Part shown: positions 13,388-21,791 of the stretch, piece after piece | How the letters are laid out: each line of letters begins with the position of its first letter | Position numbering within the stretch: position 1 is the first letter of the stretch | Source: an uncultured Oscillibacter sp. | GTDB lineage: Bacteria > Bacillota > Clostridia > Oscillospirales > Oscillospiraceae | Assembly: GCA_947244595.1 (NCBI GenBank) | Contig: CAMXKT010000006.1 | Location: 1-41,893 of the forward strand | Length of the DNA stretch: 41,893 bases | Reading direction: 5' to 3' | Notes under the pieces: model-generated | The model's input: only the letters and a program-made list of their open reading frames with translations | The model's database searches: none | Told to the model about the DNA's origin: nothing | Program-made: the position numbers and the translations under genes

Positions 13388-15445
13388 TCAGTGGAGCAGC
13401 GCGGCGTCCACCTCCTCGCCGGGGTAGACATAGGCCTCCTCGGGGTAGACCGTACCGAAGCTGTCTTCGTAATAGGCACCGCTGTAAGGGTCGTAGTCCC
13501 CCTCGTAGGGCAGGCCCTTCTCCTCGTTCTCCAAGGCGTCCCACTCCGCGTAGGTCAGCGGCCTCCGGTTTTCACTCACGATACCCAGGTCCTCCAGGGC
13601 CTTTAAGGTCTCCGTGCAGTAGACGGAGAGGCGCAGGGAGACGCTCTGGGAGTGGGCACCCGTCTGGGGGCGGTCCAAGTCGGTGACGGAGTAATAGAGG
13701 TCCAGGTTTCCGGTATAGACGGCCTTCTCATAGTTGCCGTCCGGCAGGAACAACGTCCGGCCGCAATGCCCCGCCTGGATGTCCCGGCGAAGGGCGGCCT
13801 CCAGGGCCTTGGCCTGGTCCAGGGTCAGGTCCATCTGTTCCATCTCCTTTGTCTCCGGGTTGTAGAGGCCGTAGGCGTAGCCGCCGGTGAGGCGGGCCTC
13901 GATGTTCTCCCCGGAGACATCCTCGAAGATGTCGGCCTCCTGGATGGCGGGGTTAGCGGCCAGGGCCGCCAGCTTCTGCAGGGCCTGGGACCGCTCCATC
14001 CGCTCCCGGGAGCAGGGGAGGTTATACATGCGGCTGGTGTGGGGGGAGCCGATTTTGCCCTCATAGTATGTGACGTCCAGATAGGCCACGGAAACGTCCT
14101 CTCCCTCCAGGCCCCGCCGGCTTTTGTTCAGGTCCTCTCGCTCCGCCAGGACGGCCTGGTGAACGTCCAGAATGTCCTGAATCAGGGCGGGGTCCGTCAG
14201 TCTGGCGAAGACGCTTCCGCCGTTCCCGCCGTTGACGATCAGCAGGACGCTTCCCACCTCCTCCGGCTGGGGCGTCCAGCTCTCTACGCCAAAGGGGTCC
14301 AGCGCCACGGCGGCGCAGAGGGCGGCGGAGGCCAGCGCCGTGGCCAGAATTCCCTTCCAGCTTCCCCGGAATACCCGGAGGGACTTGCTCAGCAGCATGG
14401 AGGCGATGTAGTACCCAATCACGCCGCATACCGCCATGCAGAGGGCCAGGGGGACCGGGCTGGCGGTGCGGGTGGTCTCATAGCCCGCGAAGAACACGCT
14501 GTAGAGGGCCATGCCCCCGGTGCAGGCGGCGCAGAGGGCCACGCCGTAGCGGAACACGGGCTTCATCCACCCCACGGCCACCACGTCCCCGGCGCTCTCG
14601 CTCCGCCTCCGGCGGTACAAACCCCAGGCAAAGGCCAGCAGGACCACGCCCGCCAGGGCGTACAGGGCAATGAGGTGTCCGTTGACCAGCGTGACGGACT
14701 CCAGAACGGCTTCCTCCCAGCCCTCGGGGTTGATGACCTGCATATATTCCGTGTCCACCTCCAGCTTCCTCGTCAGGTACATGGCGGGGCTCAGAAACTC
14801 GATCACGCCCTGATAGGACCGCTCCACGCCGAAGTAGAACATGGTCATGAGACGGGTGACCAGCCACTCGGCCCCGGCGGCGATGAAGTGGAAGATAAAA
14901 TAGAGGGCCGCGAAGGCGAAGGGATTGCCGGTGACGAACACCACCGCCGTGGCGGAGGCGAAGAAGAAAAAGCTCTGCCCCGCCACGGCCAGGATGGTCA
15001 CCGCCAGGCCCACGGGCTCCAGGCCGCCCACAATGGCGGAGACCAGGATGGCCAGGCCCCCGGTGACGGCGTAGGGGATCAGCATCATAGCCATGCCGGA
15101 GAGGAAGTCCGTGACGAAAATGCCCTTCCGAGTGACGGGCAGGGAGTGGTACATGCCCACGCTCCGGGGGTTGTACAGCCAGCCCCAGGCCGCCAGGGCG
15201 CACAGCGCCGCGTACAGCAGGGAGAGGGTGGGGAGGATCCAGGCCACAATCTGGTAATAGCCCGCTGTAACGCCCAGGGGGTCGCTCATGGGCTCCCCAA
15301 AGAGGGCGTTCTCCCGGATGAGGATGGTGAGGAAGGCCAGGGGGAACAGGGCTCCAATGATGGACGCGCCGCCCCACAACGGCCAGAAGCGGGCCAGATT
15401 CTTTTTGAACAGCGTGGGATTAAAGTACGATGTCTTTGACCGCAT
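13388..15445 (-). CDS. ABC transporter permease (ABC-2 type, large extracytoplasmic insert)
   Basis: 685 residues. The N-terminal region (1-330) has about six hydrophobic helices, beginning WPLWGGASIIGALFPLAFLTIL, with the conserved SVGMYHSLPVTRKGIFVTDFLSG stretch typical of ABC-2-type bacterial exporters. Further helices lie at about 315-400, and the C-terminal 280 residues form a soluble domain (strand-rich, many acidic residues). This matches the DUF6449-type permeases linked to YtrA-regulated operons. The start overlaps the ATPase gene by 26 bases. It works with the ATPase encoded at 15420-16313; the substrate is unknown, but YtrA-type systems usually respond to cell-envelope-active peptides. 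Confidence 0.88.
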   Translation of the reverse strand: MRSKTSYFNPTLFKKNLARFWPLWGGASIIGALFPLAFLTILIRENALFGEPMSDPLGVTAGYYQIVAWILPTLSLLYAALCALAAWGWLYNPRSVGMYHSLPVTRKGIFVTDFLSGMAMMLIPYAVTGGLAILVSAIVGGLEPVGLAVTILAVAGQSFFFFASATAVVFVTGNPFAFAALYFIFHFIAAGAEWLVTRLMTMFYFGVERSYQGVIEFLSPAMYLTRKLEVDTEYMQVINPEGWEEAVLESVTLVNGHLIALYALAGVVLLAFAWGLYRRRRSESAGDVVAVGWMKPVFRYGVALCAACTGGMALYSVFFAGYETTRTASPVPLALCMAVCGVIGYYIASMLLSKSLRVFRGSWKGILATALASAALCAAVALDPFGVESWTPQPEEVGSVLLIVNGGNGGSVFARLTDPALIQDILDVHQAVLAEREDLNKSRRGLEGEDVSVAYLDVTYYEGKIGSPHTSRMYNLPCSRERMERSQALQKLAALAANPAIQEADIFEDVSGENIEARLTGGYAYGLYNPETKEMEQMDLTLDQAKALEAALRRDIQAGHCGRTLFLPDGNYEKAVYTGNLDLYYSVTDLDRPQTGAHSQSVSLRLSVYCTETLKALEDLGIVSENRRPLTYAEWDALENEEKGLPYEGDYDPYSGAYYEDSFGTVYPEEAYVYPGEEVDAALLH

Positions 15446-16313
15446 AGTCGGCGCCTCCTAACTCGTAGATGAAGATTTCCTCCAGGGTCAGCGGTACGGC
15501 GTCCACCAGCATGGGTTCGTAAACCGCCAGGCGGTGGGCGGCCTCCTCGGCCCCCATGCGCATGATGAGGGTGTGGATGCGCCCTACCTTGGAGGCATGG
15601 AGGACCTCCAGGTCCTCCGGCACGTCCCCGCCGTCCTTGAAGACCACCTGCAGCTTGACCATGTTGTCCTGGAGCTGGGCCAGGGACCGTTCCAGCAGCA
15701 CCTTGCCGTGGTCCAGAATGCCCACGTGGTCGCACACGTCCTCCAGCTCCCGGAGGTTGTGGGAGGAGACAAGGACCGTGGTGCCCCGCTGGGCCACGTC
15801 CCCCAGCACCAACGACCAGACCTGCCGCCGCATGACGGGATCCAGGCCGTCCACCGGCTCGTCGAGAACCAGGTAGTCCGGCATGGCGCTGAGGGTCAGC
15901 CAGAAGGCGGCCTGCTTCTGCATGCCCTTGCTCAACCGGCGCAGGGGCCGCTTCTCGTCGATCTCAAAGACCTCTTTTAATTTCTCATAGCGCTCCATGG
16001 AGAAGCCGGGGTAGAAGCCCCGCATAAACCTGCCCATGTCCCGGATGCTGGCCTGGGGGAAGTAGTACCAGTCGTCGGCAATGGCGGCCACCCGGGATTT
16101 CAGGGCCTCGTTCTCCCAGACGGCCTGGCCGTCGAAGGTCAGCTCCCCTTCGTCGGGGCGGTAGATGCCCGTCAGGCACCGGATGAGGGTGGACTTCCCC
16201 GCGCCGTTGGGGCCCACCAGGCCGTAGACGCTCCCCGCGGGGACGCTGAGGCTCACCCCGTCCAGAGCGGCGAAGCCGTCGAAGCGCTTGACGGTGTTGG
16301 CAACTTGAATCAT
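15420..16313 (-). CDS. ABC transporter ATP-binding protein
   Basis: 297 residues. Walker A GPNGAGKST is at 34-42, the Q-loop region near 85, the signature LSKGMQKQ (a variant of LSGGQ) at 127-134, Walker B YLVLDEP at 147-153, the D-loop GLDP next, and a switch His in SSHNLRE. The C-terminal 80 residues form the small extra domain of Drug-type exporters (CcmA/YhaQ group). It overlaps the GntR gene by 4 bases and the permease gene by 26 bases, so all three are made as one coupled unit. Confidence 0.94.
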   Translation of the reverse strand: MIQVANTVKRFDGFAALDGVSLSVPAGSVYGLVGPNGAGKSTLIRCLTGIYRPDEGELTFDGQAVWENEALKSRVAAIADDWYYFPQASIRDMGRFMRGFYPGFSMERYEKLKEVFEIDEKRPLRRLSKGMQKQAAFWLTLSAMPDYLVLDEPVDGLDPVMRRQVWSLVLGDVAQRGTTVLVSSHNLRELEDVCDHVGILDHGKVLLERSLAQLQDNMVKLQVVFKDGGDVPEDLEVLHASKVGRIHTLIMRMGAEEAAHRLAVYEPMLVDAVPLTLEEIFIYELGGADYAVKDIVL

Positions 16314-16705
16314 GTTGTTCCCTCCTTCCCCCCGGCGGGGAACCCGCCGGGGGTCTCTTCTTCAAGAAGAGACCGAAGCTCTTCCTGGCTGACGCCGAGA
16401 TACCGGAGCTCCGCCACCAGCTCCCGGAGTTTTTCCCGGAGCTCCTCCCGGCGGGACGCGTCGGCGTCCGGGTCCCCCGTGGCAAAGCTGCCCTTGCCGG
16501 GGACGGAATAGATGTACCCCTCTCCCTCCAGCTCGTTGTAAGCCCGCTGGATGGTGTTGGGGTTGATGGACAGCTGCGTCGCCAGGGACCGGACCGACGG
16601 GAGCTTCTCGTCCGTCCCGATGGCCCCGGTGACAATCAGCTTGCGGAGCCCGTCCTTGATCTGCTCGTAGATAGGCCGGGAGTCCCGATAGTTGAGGCTG
16701 ATCAC
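16310..16705 (-). CDS. GntR-family regulator, YtrA subfamily
   Basis: 131 residues. The N-terminal winged helix of GntR proteins is plain: RPIYEQIKDGLRKLIVTGAI, KLPSVRSLATQLSINPNTIQ and RAYNELEGEGYIYSVPGKGSF. Only a short C-terminal helical stretch (85-120) follows and no large effector domain, which defines the YtrA type. Such regulators repress their own operon with an ABC transporter. The operator is visible upstream (16761-16794). Confidence 0.93.
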   Translation of the reverse strand: MISLNYRDSRPIYEQIKDGLRKLIVTGAIGTDEKLPSVRSLATQLSINPNTIQRAYNELEGEGYIYSVPGKGSFATGDPDADASRREELREKLRELVAELRYLGVSQEELRSLLEEETPGGFPAGGKEGTT

Positions 16706-16760
16706 CGCGTACCTTCCCTTCCGCGGCGGAGGTTTCCTCCCGCCGCTCTAAAGTTGGTGA

Positions 16761-16810
16761 ACTGTATTAACTGTATTAAGAAAATTAACACAGTATGGGG
16801 CGTTTGTCAA
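16761..16810 (-). promoter_or_regulatory. Promoter and operator of the GntR-ABC operon
   Basis: Minus strand: TTGACA (16810-16805), 17 bases, TAATTT (16787-16782). Over the -10 lies the inverted repeat ACTGTGTTAA-N5-TTAATACAGT (16794-16770, 9 of 10 positions symmetric). A third half-site TTAATACAGT abuts it (16770-16761). This is a good candidate for the YtrA-type regulator's binding site. Confidence 0.72.
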
Positions 16811-16859
16811 GGGGGAATTTTCCGTATGACTGGTTTCACCAAAAATTAAACGCATGCTA

Positions 16860-16904
16860 TTGACAAGGAAACAACAGCGTGCTATTATATTGTCCAGGGA
16901 GGTG
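16860..16904 (+). promoter_or_regulatory. Promoter and ribosome site of the second MarR gene
   Basis: TTGACA (16860-16865), 17 bases, TATTAT (16883-16888). GGGAGGTG follows at 16897-16904, eight bases before the GTG start at 16911. The promoter rules out the in-frame ATG at 16854 as the start. Confidence 0.8.
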
Positions 16905-16910
16905 AAGCAC

Positions 16911-17336
16911 GTGAGGGAACGAGCGGCCTACGTGACGCTGATTAAGCAGATCCATGACGGGCTGGAGAAGCAGGCCAACAACTCCCTGCGCGCCCAGGAC
17001 CTTACCATGTCCCAAGTGGGGGTGCTGATGGAATTGCGCTTTTCGCCGGAAAAGCAAATGGCGCTGAAGGAGCTGGAGCGGCGGCTCCATGTGGCGCAGT
17101 CCACCGCCGCCGGGATTGTGGCCCGGCTGGAGCAGAAGGGGTTTGTGGAGGGGTTCGGCGACGCAAGCGACCGCAGGATCAAAATGCTCCGCATTACCCC
17201 CGCCGGGGAGGCGTGCTGCCGGCTTGCGGACCGGCGCATGGCGGCGTTCGAGGAAGCCTTGCTTACCGGCTTGACCGAGGCCGAGCGCGATACGTTTTTT
17301 TCTCTGTTGAAACGGGTAGCAGGCAATTTGAAATAA
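16911..17336 (+). CDS. MarR-family transcriptional regulator
   Basis: 141 residues from GTG 16911. The winged helix-turn-helix comprises RSPE-type helix QMALKELERRLHVAQSTAAGIVARLEQKGFV (about 63-93), then the wing FGDASDRRIKMLRITPAGE with the conserved D-R turn. Dimer helices lie at both ends. It is 84 bases upstream of a MATE transporter gene on the same strand, so it probably controls export of a toxic compound and its own promoter. This is a second MarR-MATE pair, distinct in sequence from the one at 10.5-12.3 kb. Confidence 0.92.
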   Translation: MRERAAYVTLIKQIHDGLEKQANNSLRAQDLTMSQVGVLMELRFSPEKQMALKELERRLHVAQSTAAGIVARLEQKGFVEGFGDASDRRIKMLRITPAGEACCRLADRRMAAFEEALLTGLTEAERDTFFSLLKRVAGNLK

Positions 17337-17341
17337 ATGTC

Positions 17342-17364
17342 CGCCCGGCAGCGGGCGTTTATTT
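17342..17364 (+). terminator. Short hairpin between MarR and MATE genes
   Basis: CGCCCG, loop GCAG, CGGGCG, then TTTATTTT. It could act as a partial terminator that lowers MATE expression relative to the regulator. Confidence 0.5.
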
Positions 17365-17420
17365 TAAACATATCAACAGCATGGTATTAACAGCAAGCTA
17401 ATAATTTGGGAGGATTTTTT

Positions 17421-18824
17421 ATGAACAACTCGAAAGCGGTAGAACTCTTTGAGAAAGCCCCTGTGTCCCAGGCCGTATTGAAAAACGCCCTGCCCGCTAT
17501 GGCCGCGATGCTGATGGTGCTGATTTACAACCTGGCGGACACGTTTTTTATCGGCCGTACCCATGACGCGCTCCAGGTGGCGGCGGTGTCCCTGGCCATG
17601 CCTGTGTTTTTGATATTTATGGCGGTTGGCACGGTGTTCGGCACGGGCGGCACCTCGGTGATCTCCCGCGCGCTGGGGCAGGGCCGGGCGGAGTACGCCA
17701 GGAAAGTCTGCTCGTTCTGTATGTGGGGATGCGTCGCGGTGGGCGTGGTCCTGTCGGCGTTTTTTCTCCTTTTTATGGATGAACTTCTCTCCCTGGCAGG
17801 CGCCAGCCCCGATACCTGGGACTACGCGAAATCCTATCTGACCATCGTCAGCCTGGGCGGGCCCTTCGTGCTGATCTCCAACTGCTATTCTAATGTAATC
17901 CGCGCCGAGGGGCGGTCAAGCCAGGCCATGATGGGGCAGATCATCGGCAACCTGCTCAATGTGATTCTGGACCCGATCATGATCCTCGGCTTTGGCTGGA
18001 ACATCGCGGGTGCGGCCATCGCGACGGTGATCGGAAATGCAGCGGGCGCGCTCTATTATATTTTCTATTTCGTAGGGGGCAAATCCACCTTGAGCGTCAG
18101 CATCAAGGACTTTACGCTGAAAGACCAGGTGTGCGGCGGCGTTCTGTCCATCGGTGTTCCGGCGGCGCTGGGCTCCCTGCTGATGAGCGTCTCCCAAATC
18201 ATCATCAACAGCCAAATGACCCGGTATGACGACATGGCGGTGGCTGGAATGGGCGTCGCCATGAAAGTCGTGACAATCACCGGCATGGTCTGCATGGGGC
18301 TGGGGCAGGGCGTTCAGCCGCTGCTGGGCTACTGTGTGGGGGCGAGGCTGTGGGAGCGGTTCAAAAAGGCGCTGCGGTTTTCCCTGGTTTTCTCGCTGGC
18401 GCTGGGCGCGGCCCTGACCGTGATTTGCTACCTGTTTGTGGGGCAGATCGTGGGGGCGTTCCTGACGGACGCGAACGCCTATTCCTACGCCGTACAGTTC
18501 TCCCGCATCCTGCTGACCACAAGCACCCTGTTCGGCGTGTTCTATGTGCTCATCAACACGCTGCAGGCCATGGGAGCCGCTACTCCCGCCCTGGTGATCA
18601 ATTTGAGCCGTCAGGGAATCATCTTCATTCCGGCCCTGTTTCTTTTGCAGGCGGCGATCGGCATCACCGGTCTCGTGTGGGCGCAGCCAGCGGCGGACGT
18701 CCTTTCCATCGTTCTGGCATGGTTCCTCTACGGCCGGGTTTCCCGGAGGATGACGCTGGCGAAACCGCCCTGCGAGGCGGGCGGGGAGAGAAAATCCCCG
18801 GCATGCGGGGCAAAATTTTCTTGA
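17421..18824 (+). CDS. MATE-family multidrug efflux transporter
   Basis: 467 residues from ATG 17421, which follows GGGAGG by 8 bases. Twelve hydrophobic helices can be followed. The two halves each begin with the MATE pattern (ALPAMAAMLMVLIYNLADTFFIGR; SIGVPAALGSLLMSVSQIIIN), and the protein contains GTGGTSVISRALGQG and NVIRAEG. This is the MepA-like branch, which exports cationic drugs and dyes using an ion gradient. The final 25 residues are a polar tail. It is preceded by a MarR regulator and is intact, unlike the MATE gene at 10.5 kb. Confidence 0.94.
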   Translation: MNNSKAVELFEKAPVSQAVLKNALPAMAAMLMVLIYNLADTFFIGRTHDALQVAAVSLAMPVFLIFMAVGTVFGTGGTSVISRALGQGRAEYARKVCSFCMWGCVAVGVVLSAFFLLFMDELLSLAGASPDTWDYAKSYLTIVSLGGPFVLISNCYSNVIRAEGRSSQAMMGQIIGNLLNVILDPIMILGFGWNIAGAAIATVIGNAAGALYYIFYFVGGKSTLSVSIKDFTLKDQVCGGVLSIGVPAALGSLLMSVSQIIINSQMTRYDDMAVAGMGVAMKVVTITGMVCMGLGQGVQPLLGYCVGARLWERFKKALRFSLVFSLALGAALTVICYLFVGQIVGAFLTDANAYSYAVQFSRILLTTSTLFGVFYVLINTLQAMGAATPALVINLSRQGIIFIPALFLLQAAIGITGLVWAQPAADVLSIVLAWFLYGRVSRRMTLAKPPCEAGGERKSPACGAKFS

Positions 18825-18851
18825 TTTCCCGGAAAAATCCTGAATTGACCC

Positions 18852-18905
18852 TTTACAAGGGGAAAACCCTATGATATAGTAACTAAGTCCGCCGGTTAGG
18901 CGGAA
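18852..18905 (+). promoter_or_regulatory. rpsO promoter and leader
   Basis: TTTACA (18852-18857), 17 bases, TATAGT (18875-18880). The transcript then begins with the small hairpin TCCGCC-GGTTA-GGCGGA (18887-18903) inside a leader of about 105 bases before rpsO. S15 often represses its own mRNA through leader structure; whether this one does is not decidable by eye. Confidence 0.65.
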
Positions 18906-18993
18906 CACACGCCCCGGAGCTTTGTCCCGAGGAACTTCACCGGCCCGGAGCACAGCCCCGCGGGGAATACGTTTGAAAGGTGGAAACCACTCT

Positions 18994-19260
18994 ATGCTTC
19001 GCAAGGAAGAAAAGACCGCAATCATCAACGCCAACCGGACCCATGAGACCGACACAGGCTCCCCCGAGGTCCAGATCGCCATCCTGACCGAGCGCATCAA
19101 CGTGCTCACCGAGCACATGCGGGCCAACCCCCAGGACAAGCACTCCAACCGGGGCCTCCTGAAAATGGTCGGCAAGCGCCGCAGCCTCCTGGACTATCTC
19201 CAGAAGAAGGACGTGGAGCGTTACCGCGCCCTGATCGCCAAGCTGGGCATCCGTAAGTAA
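18994..19260 (+). CDS. rpsO: 30S ribosomal protein S15
   Basis: 88 residues from ATG 18994, the standard S15 length; GAAAGGTGG lies upstream. The family signature is clear: [36 protein letters not shown] and [24 protein letters not shown]15 binds 16S rRNA helices 20-22 early in 30S assembly. The in-frame upstream codons belong to the leader. It lies before pnp, the widespread rpsO-pnp order, but a strong terminator separates them. Confidence 0.98.
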   Translation: MLRKEEKTAIINANRTHETDTGSPEVQIAILTERINVLTEHMRANPQDKHSNRGLLKMVGKRRSLLDYLQKKDVERYRALIAKLGIRK

Positions 19261-19269
19261 GAGAAGAAA

Positions 19270-19295
19270 GGGCGGCGGTCTCCGCCGCCCTTTTT
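19270..19295 (+). terminator. Terminator between rpsO and pnp
   Basis: GGGCGGCGG, loop TCT, CCGCCGCCC, TTTTT. Confidence 0.9.
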
Positions 19296-19336
19296 CCAGT
19301 CCCCATCCACCCAAGCGGGAGCCGTTGCTTTTTGTG

Positions 19337-19375
19337 TTTGAACGTTTGCCCAGGGCCCCTGGACGAAGGTTCAAA
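19337..19375 (+). promoter_or_regulatory. Stem-loop in the pnp leader
   Basis: TTTGAAC (19337-19343) pairs with GTTCAAA (19369-19375). An inner CCAGG...CCTGG element lies between them. It sits 46 bases before the pnp start. In several bacteria PNPase controls its own mRNA through a leader stem-loop processed by RNase III; this hairpin is positioned for that, but the role is inferred. Confidence 0.5.
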
Positions 19376-19421
19376 TACGAAAAGGACCGCTCCCGGACAA
19401 CAAAAGAAAAGGAGCGTATTT

Positions 19422-21572
19422 ATGTCTACCATCATCACCCAAAGGCAGTTCCCCCACTACCGCAAGTACGAAATGGAGCTGGCGGGCCGGCCCCTGACCC
19501 TGGAGGTGGGGAAGCTGGCGGAGCTTGCCAACGCCGCCGTCATGGTGGGCTACGGCGACACCCGGGTCCTGGTCTGCGCCACCGCCTCCGCCCGGCCCCG
19601 GGACGGCATCGACTTCTTCCCCCTCAGCGTGGACTTTGAGGAGAAGCTCTACTCCGTGGGCCGCATCCCCGGCAGCTTCAACCGCCGGGAGGGCCGCCCC
19701 GGCGAGAAGGGCGTGCTCACCAGCCGGGTCATCGACCGGCCCATCCGCCCCCTGTTCCCCCACGACTTCCGGAACGACGTCTGCATCATGGCCACGGTCA
19801 TGAGCGTGGACCACGACTGCTCCCCCGAGATCTGCGGCCTCATCGGCGCGTCCGCCGCCCTGGCCATTTCCGACATCCCCTGGCACGGCCCCGTGGGCGC
19901 GGTGAAGGTGGGCCTGGTGGACGGCAAGCTCATCTTCAACCCCACCAGCGAGGAGCGGAAGGTCTCCGACCTGGACGTCACCGTGGTCTCCACCGGGGAA
20001 AAGGTGGTCATGATCGAGGCCGGGGCCAACGAGGTGGACAACGACACCATGTTCAAGGCCATCCAGATGGCCCACGAGGAAAACCAGAAGCAGGTGGCCC
20101 TCATCAACCGGATGGTCTCCGAGATCGGCAAGGAGAAGTTCGACTATCCCCACGCCGACTTCGACGAGGAGCTGTTTGAGAAAATCGTCTCCGCCACCAT
20201 GGAGGACGCCAAGGCGGCCATGGACACCGACGACAAAAACGTCCGGGAGACCCGATGGAACGCCCTCATCGAGAAGTGGCACGAGCTGTTCCTGGACGAG
20301 TATCCCGAGATGGACAAGTACCTGGACGAGATCACCTACAAGTTCCAGAAGAAGATCGTGAAGGCCTGGCTGCTGGAGGGACACCGCGTCGACGGGCGGC
20401 AGAAGAATGAAATCCGTCCCCTGGCCTCCGAGGTCGGCATCCTGCCCCGGGCCCACGGCTCCGGCCTCTTCACCCGGGGACAGACCCAGGTGCTGTCTGT
20501 TGTCACCCTGGACACCCTCTCCGCCAACCAGAAGCTGGACACCATCTGGGAGGAGACGGAGAAGCGCTATATGCACCACTACAACTTCCCCGGCTACTCC
20601 GTCGGCGAGGCCAAGCCCGCCCGCTCCCCCGGGCGCCGGGAGATCGGCCACGGCGCGCTGGCCGAGCGGGCCCTGCTGCCCGTGATTCCGGACGTTGAGA
20701 AGTTCCCCTACGCCATCCGCGTCGTCAGCGAGGTGGTGAGCTCCAACGGCTCCACCTCCCAGGGCAGCGTCTGCGGCTCCACTCTGGCGCTGATGGACGC
20801 GGGCGTCCCCATCTCCGCCCCCGTGGCGGGCATCTCCTGCGGCCTCATCCAGGACGACGACGGCGGCTTCACCACCTTCATCGACATCCAGGGCGTGGAG
20901 GACTTCCACGGCGAAATGGACTTCAAGGTAGCGGGCACCAAGAAGGGCATCACGGCCATCCAGATGGACCTGAAAAACGACGGATTGACCATGGAGATCA
21001 TCAAAAACGCCCTGGAGATCACCTACGACGGGCGCTGCCAGATCCTGGACCAGATCATGCTTCCCGCCATCGCGGAGCCCCGGAAGGACGTCAGCAAATA
21101 CGCCCCCAAGATGCTGACCATGCACATCGACCCCAGCAAGATCCGGGAGGTCATCGGCTCCGGCGGCAAGGTCATCCAGAAAATCGTGGCGGACACGGGA
21201 GCGAAAATCGACATCAACGACGACGGGTCCATCTTCATCGCGGGGGTGGACGCGGCCTCCTGCGACGCGGCGAAAAAGTGCATTGACGACATCGTGTTTG
21301 TGCCCGAGATCGGCGCGCTGTACTACGGCCGGGTGGTGCGCCTCATGACCTTCGGCGCGTTTGTGGAGCTGGCCCCGGGCAAGGACGGGCTGGTCCACAT
21401 CTCCAAGCTGGCGGAGCACCGGATCGAGAAGGTGGAGGACGCCTGCAAGATCGGGGACATGATGTGGGTCAAGGTCACGGACATCGACGAAAAGGGCCGG
21501 GTGAACCTCTCCCACAAGGACGCCGTCCGGGAGATCAAGGCCAAGGAGGCCAAGGGCGAGCGGATCAAGTGA
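19422..21572 (+). CDS. pnp: Polyribonucleotide nucleotidyltransferase (PNPase)
   Basis: 716 residues from ATG 19422, supported by AAGGAG 8 bases upstream. It degrades RNA from the 3' end by phosphorolysis as a ring trimer. The order is: first RNase PH domain (1-210, with GKLAELANAAVMVGYGDTRVLV), helical linker, second RNase PH domain (about 300-530, with RAHGSGLFTRGQTQVLSVVTL and the GSTLALMDAGVP block), a KH domain with IREVIGSGGKVIQKI near 577, and an S1 domain from about 627 to 695 (GRVVRLMTFGAFVELAPGKDGLVHISKL). Conserved active-site residues appear intact. It is transcribed downstream of rpsO. Confidence 0.98.
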   Translation: MSTIITQRQFPHYRKYEMELAGRPLTLEVGKLAELANAAVMVGYGDTRVLVCATASARPRDGIDFFPLSVDFEEKLYSVGRIPGSFNRREGRPGEKGVLTSRVIDRPIRPLFPHDFRNDVCIMATVMSVDHDCSPEICGLIGASAALAISDIPWHGPVGAVKVGLVDGKLIFNPTSEERKVSDLDVTVVSTGEKVVMIEAGANEVDNDTMFKAIQMAHEENQKQVALINRMVSEIGKEKFDYPHADFDEELFEKIVSATMEDAKAAMDTDDKNVRETRWNALIEKWHELFLDEYPEMDKYLDEITYKFQKKIVKAWLLEGHRVDGRQKNEIRPLASEVGILPRAHGSGLFTRGQTQVLSVVTLDTLSANQKLDTIWEETEKRYMHHYNFPGYSVGEAKPARSPGRREIGHGALAERALLPVIPDVEKFPYAIRVVSEVVSSNGSTSQGSVCGSTLALMDAGVPISAPVAGISCGLIQDDDGGFTTFIDIQGVEDFHGEMDFKVAGTKKGITAIQMDLKNDGLTMEIIKNALEITYDGRCQILDQIMLPAIAEPRKDVSKYAPKMLTMHIDPSKIREVIGSGGKVIQKIVADTGAKIDINDDGSIFIAGVDAASCDAAKKCIDDIVFVPEIGALYYGRVVRLMTFGAFVELAPGKDGLVHISKLAEHRIEKVEDACKIGDMMWVKVTDIDEKGRVNLSHKDAVREIKAKEAKGERIK

Positions 21573-21594
21573 TACTTTCTTGAAAGAAAGTATC
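21571..21594. repeat. Short perfect inverted repeat overlapping the pnp stop codon
   Basis: GATACTTTCTT and its exact complement AAGAAAGTATC are separated by 2 bases. It is followed by CCAAAGAACTTTA. It has the look of a dispersed intergenic hairpin element, but I see no second copy in this window. Confidence 0.5.
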
Positions 21595-21678
21595 CAAAGA
21601 ACTTTATCGCGCTCTGGTAGTCCGGCGATAGACCAGGCCGAAGCGACGGCAACGCAGAAGTGCGGAATCAAGAACCAG

Positions 21679-21707
21679 GGGCGGACCGGAAGGTCCGCCC
21701 TTTTTTT
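21679..21707 (+). terminator. pnp terminator
   Basis: GGGCGGACC, loop GGAA, GGTCCGCCC, then seven T. Confidence 0.92.
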
Positions 21708-21710
21708 GCC

Positions 21711-21739
21711 TTGCATGGAGGGAAAGTTTATGCTATGCT
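21711..21739 (+). promoter_or_regulatory. Promoter of the BspA/SLH surface protein gene
   Basis: TTGCAT (21711-21716), 17 bases, TATGCT (21734-21739), just after the pnp terminator. Confidence 0.6.
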
Positions 21740-21791
21740 GTATATGTGAAATTGGCGCGCGGCGCGCGTGAGGAATTGGGAGGACAGAAAC

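Noticed and set aside
16854-16910. ATG 16854 as start of the second MarR gene
   Set aside because: The start lies upstream of the -35 and -10 elements of the promoter; GTG 16911 follows GGGAGGTG.
18887-19000. T-box or other named riboswitch in the rpsO leader
   Set aside because: No T-box sequence (TGGNACC-like) and only a small hairpin; a ribosomal-protein leader is the simpler explanation.
19371-21716. 781-codon minus-strand frame opposite pnp
   Set aside because: Antisense shadow of pnp; the plus-strand protein is unmistakably PNPase.
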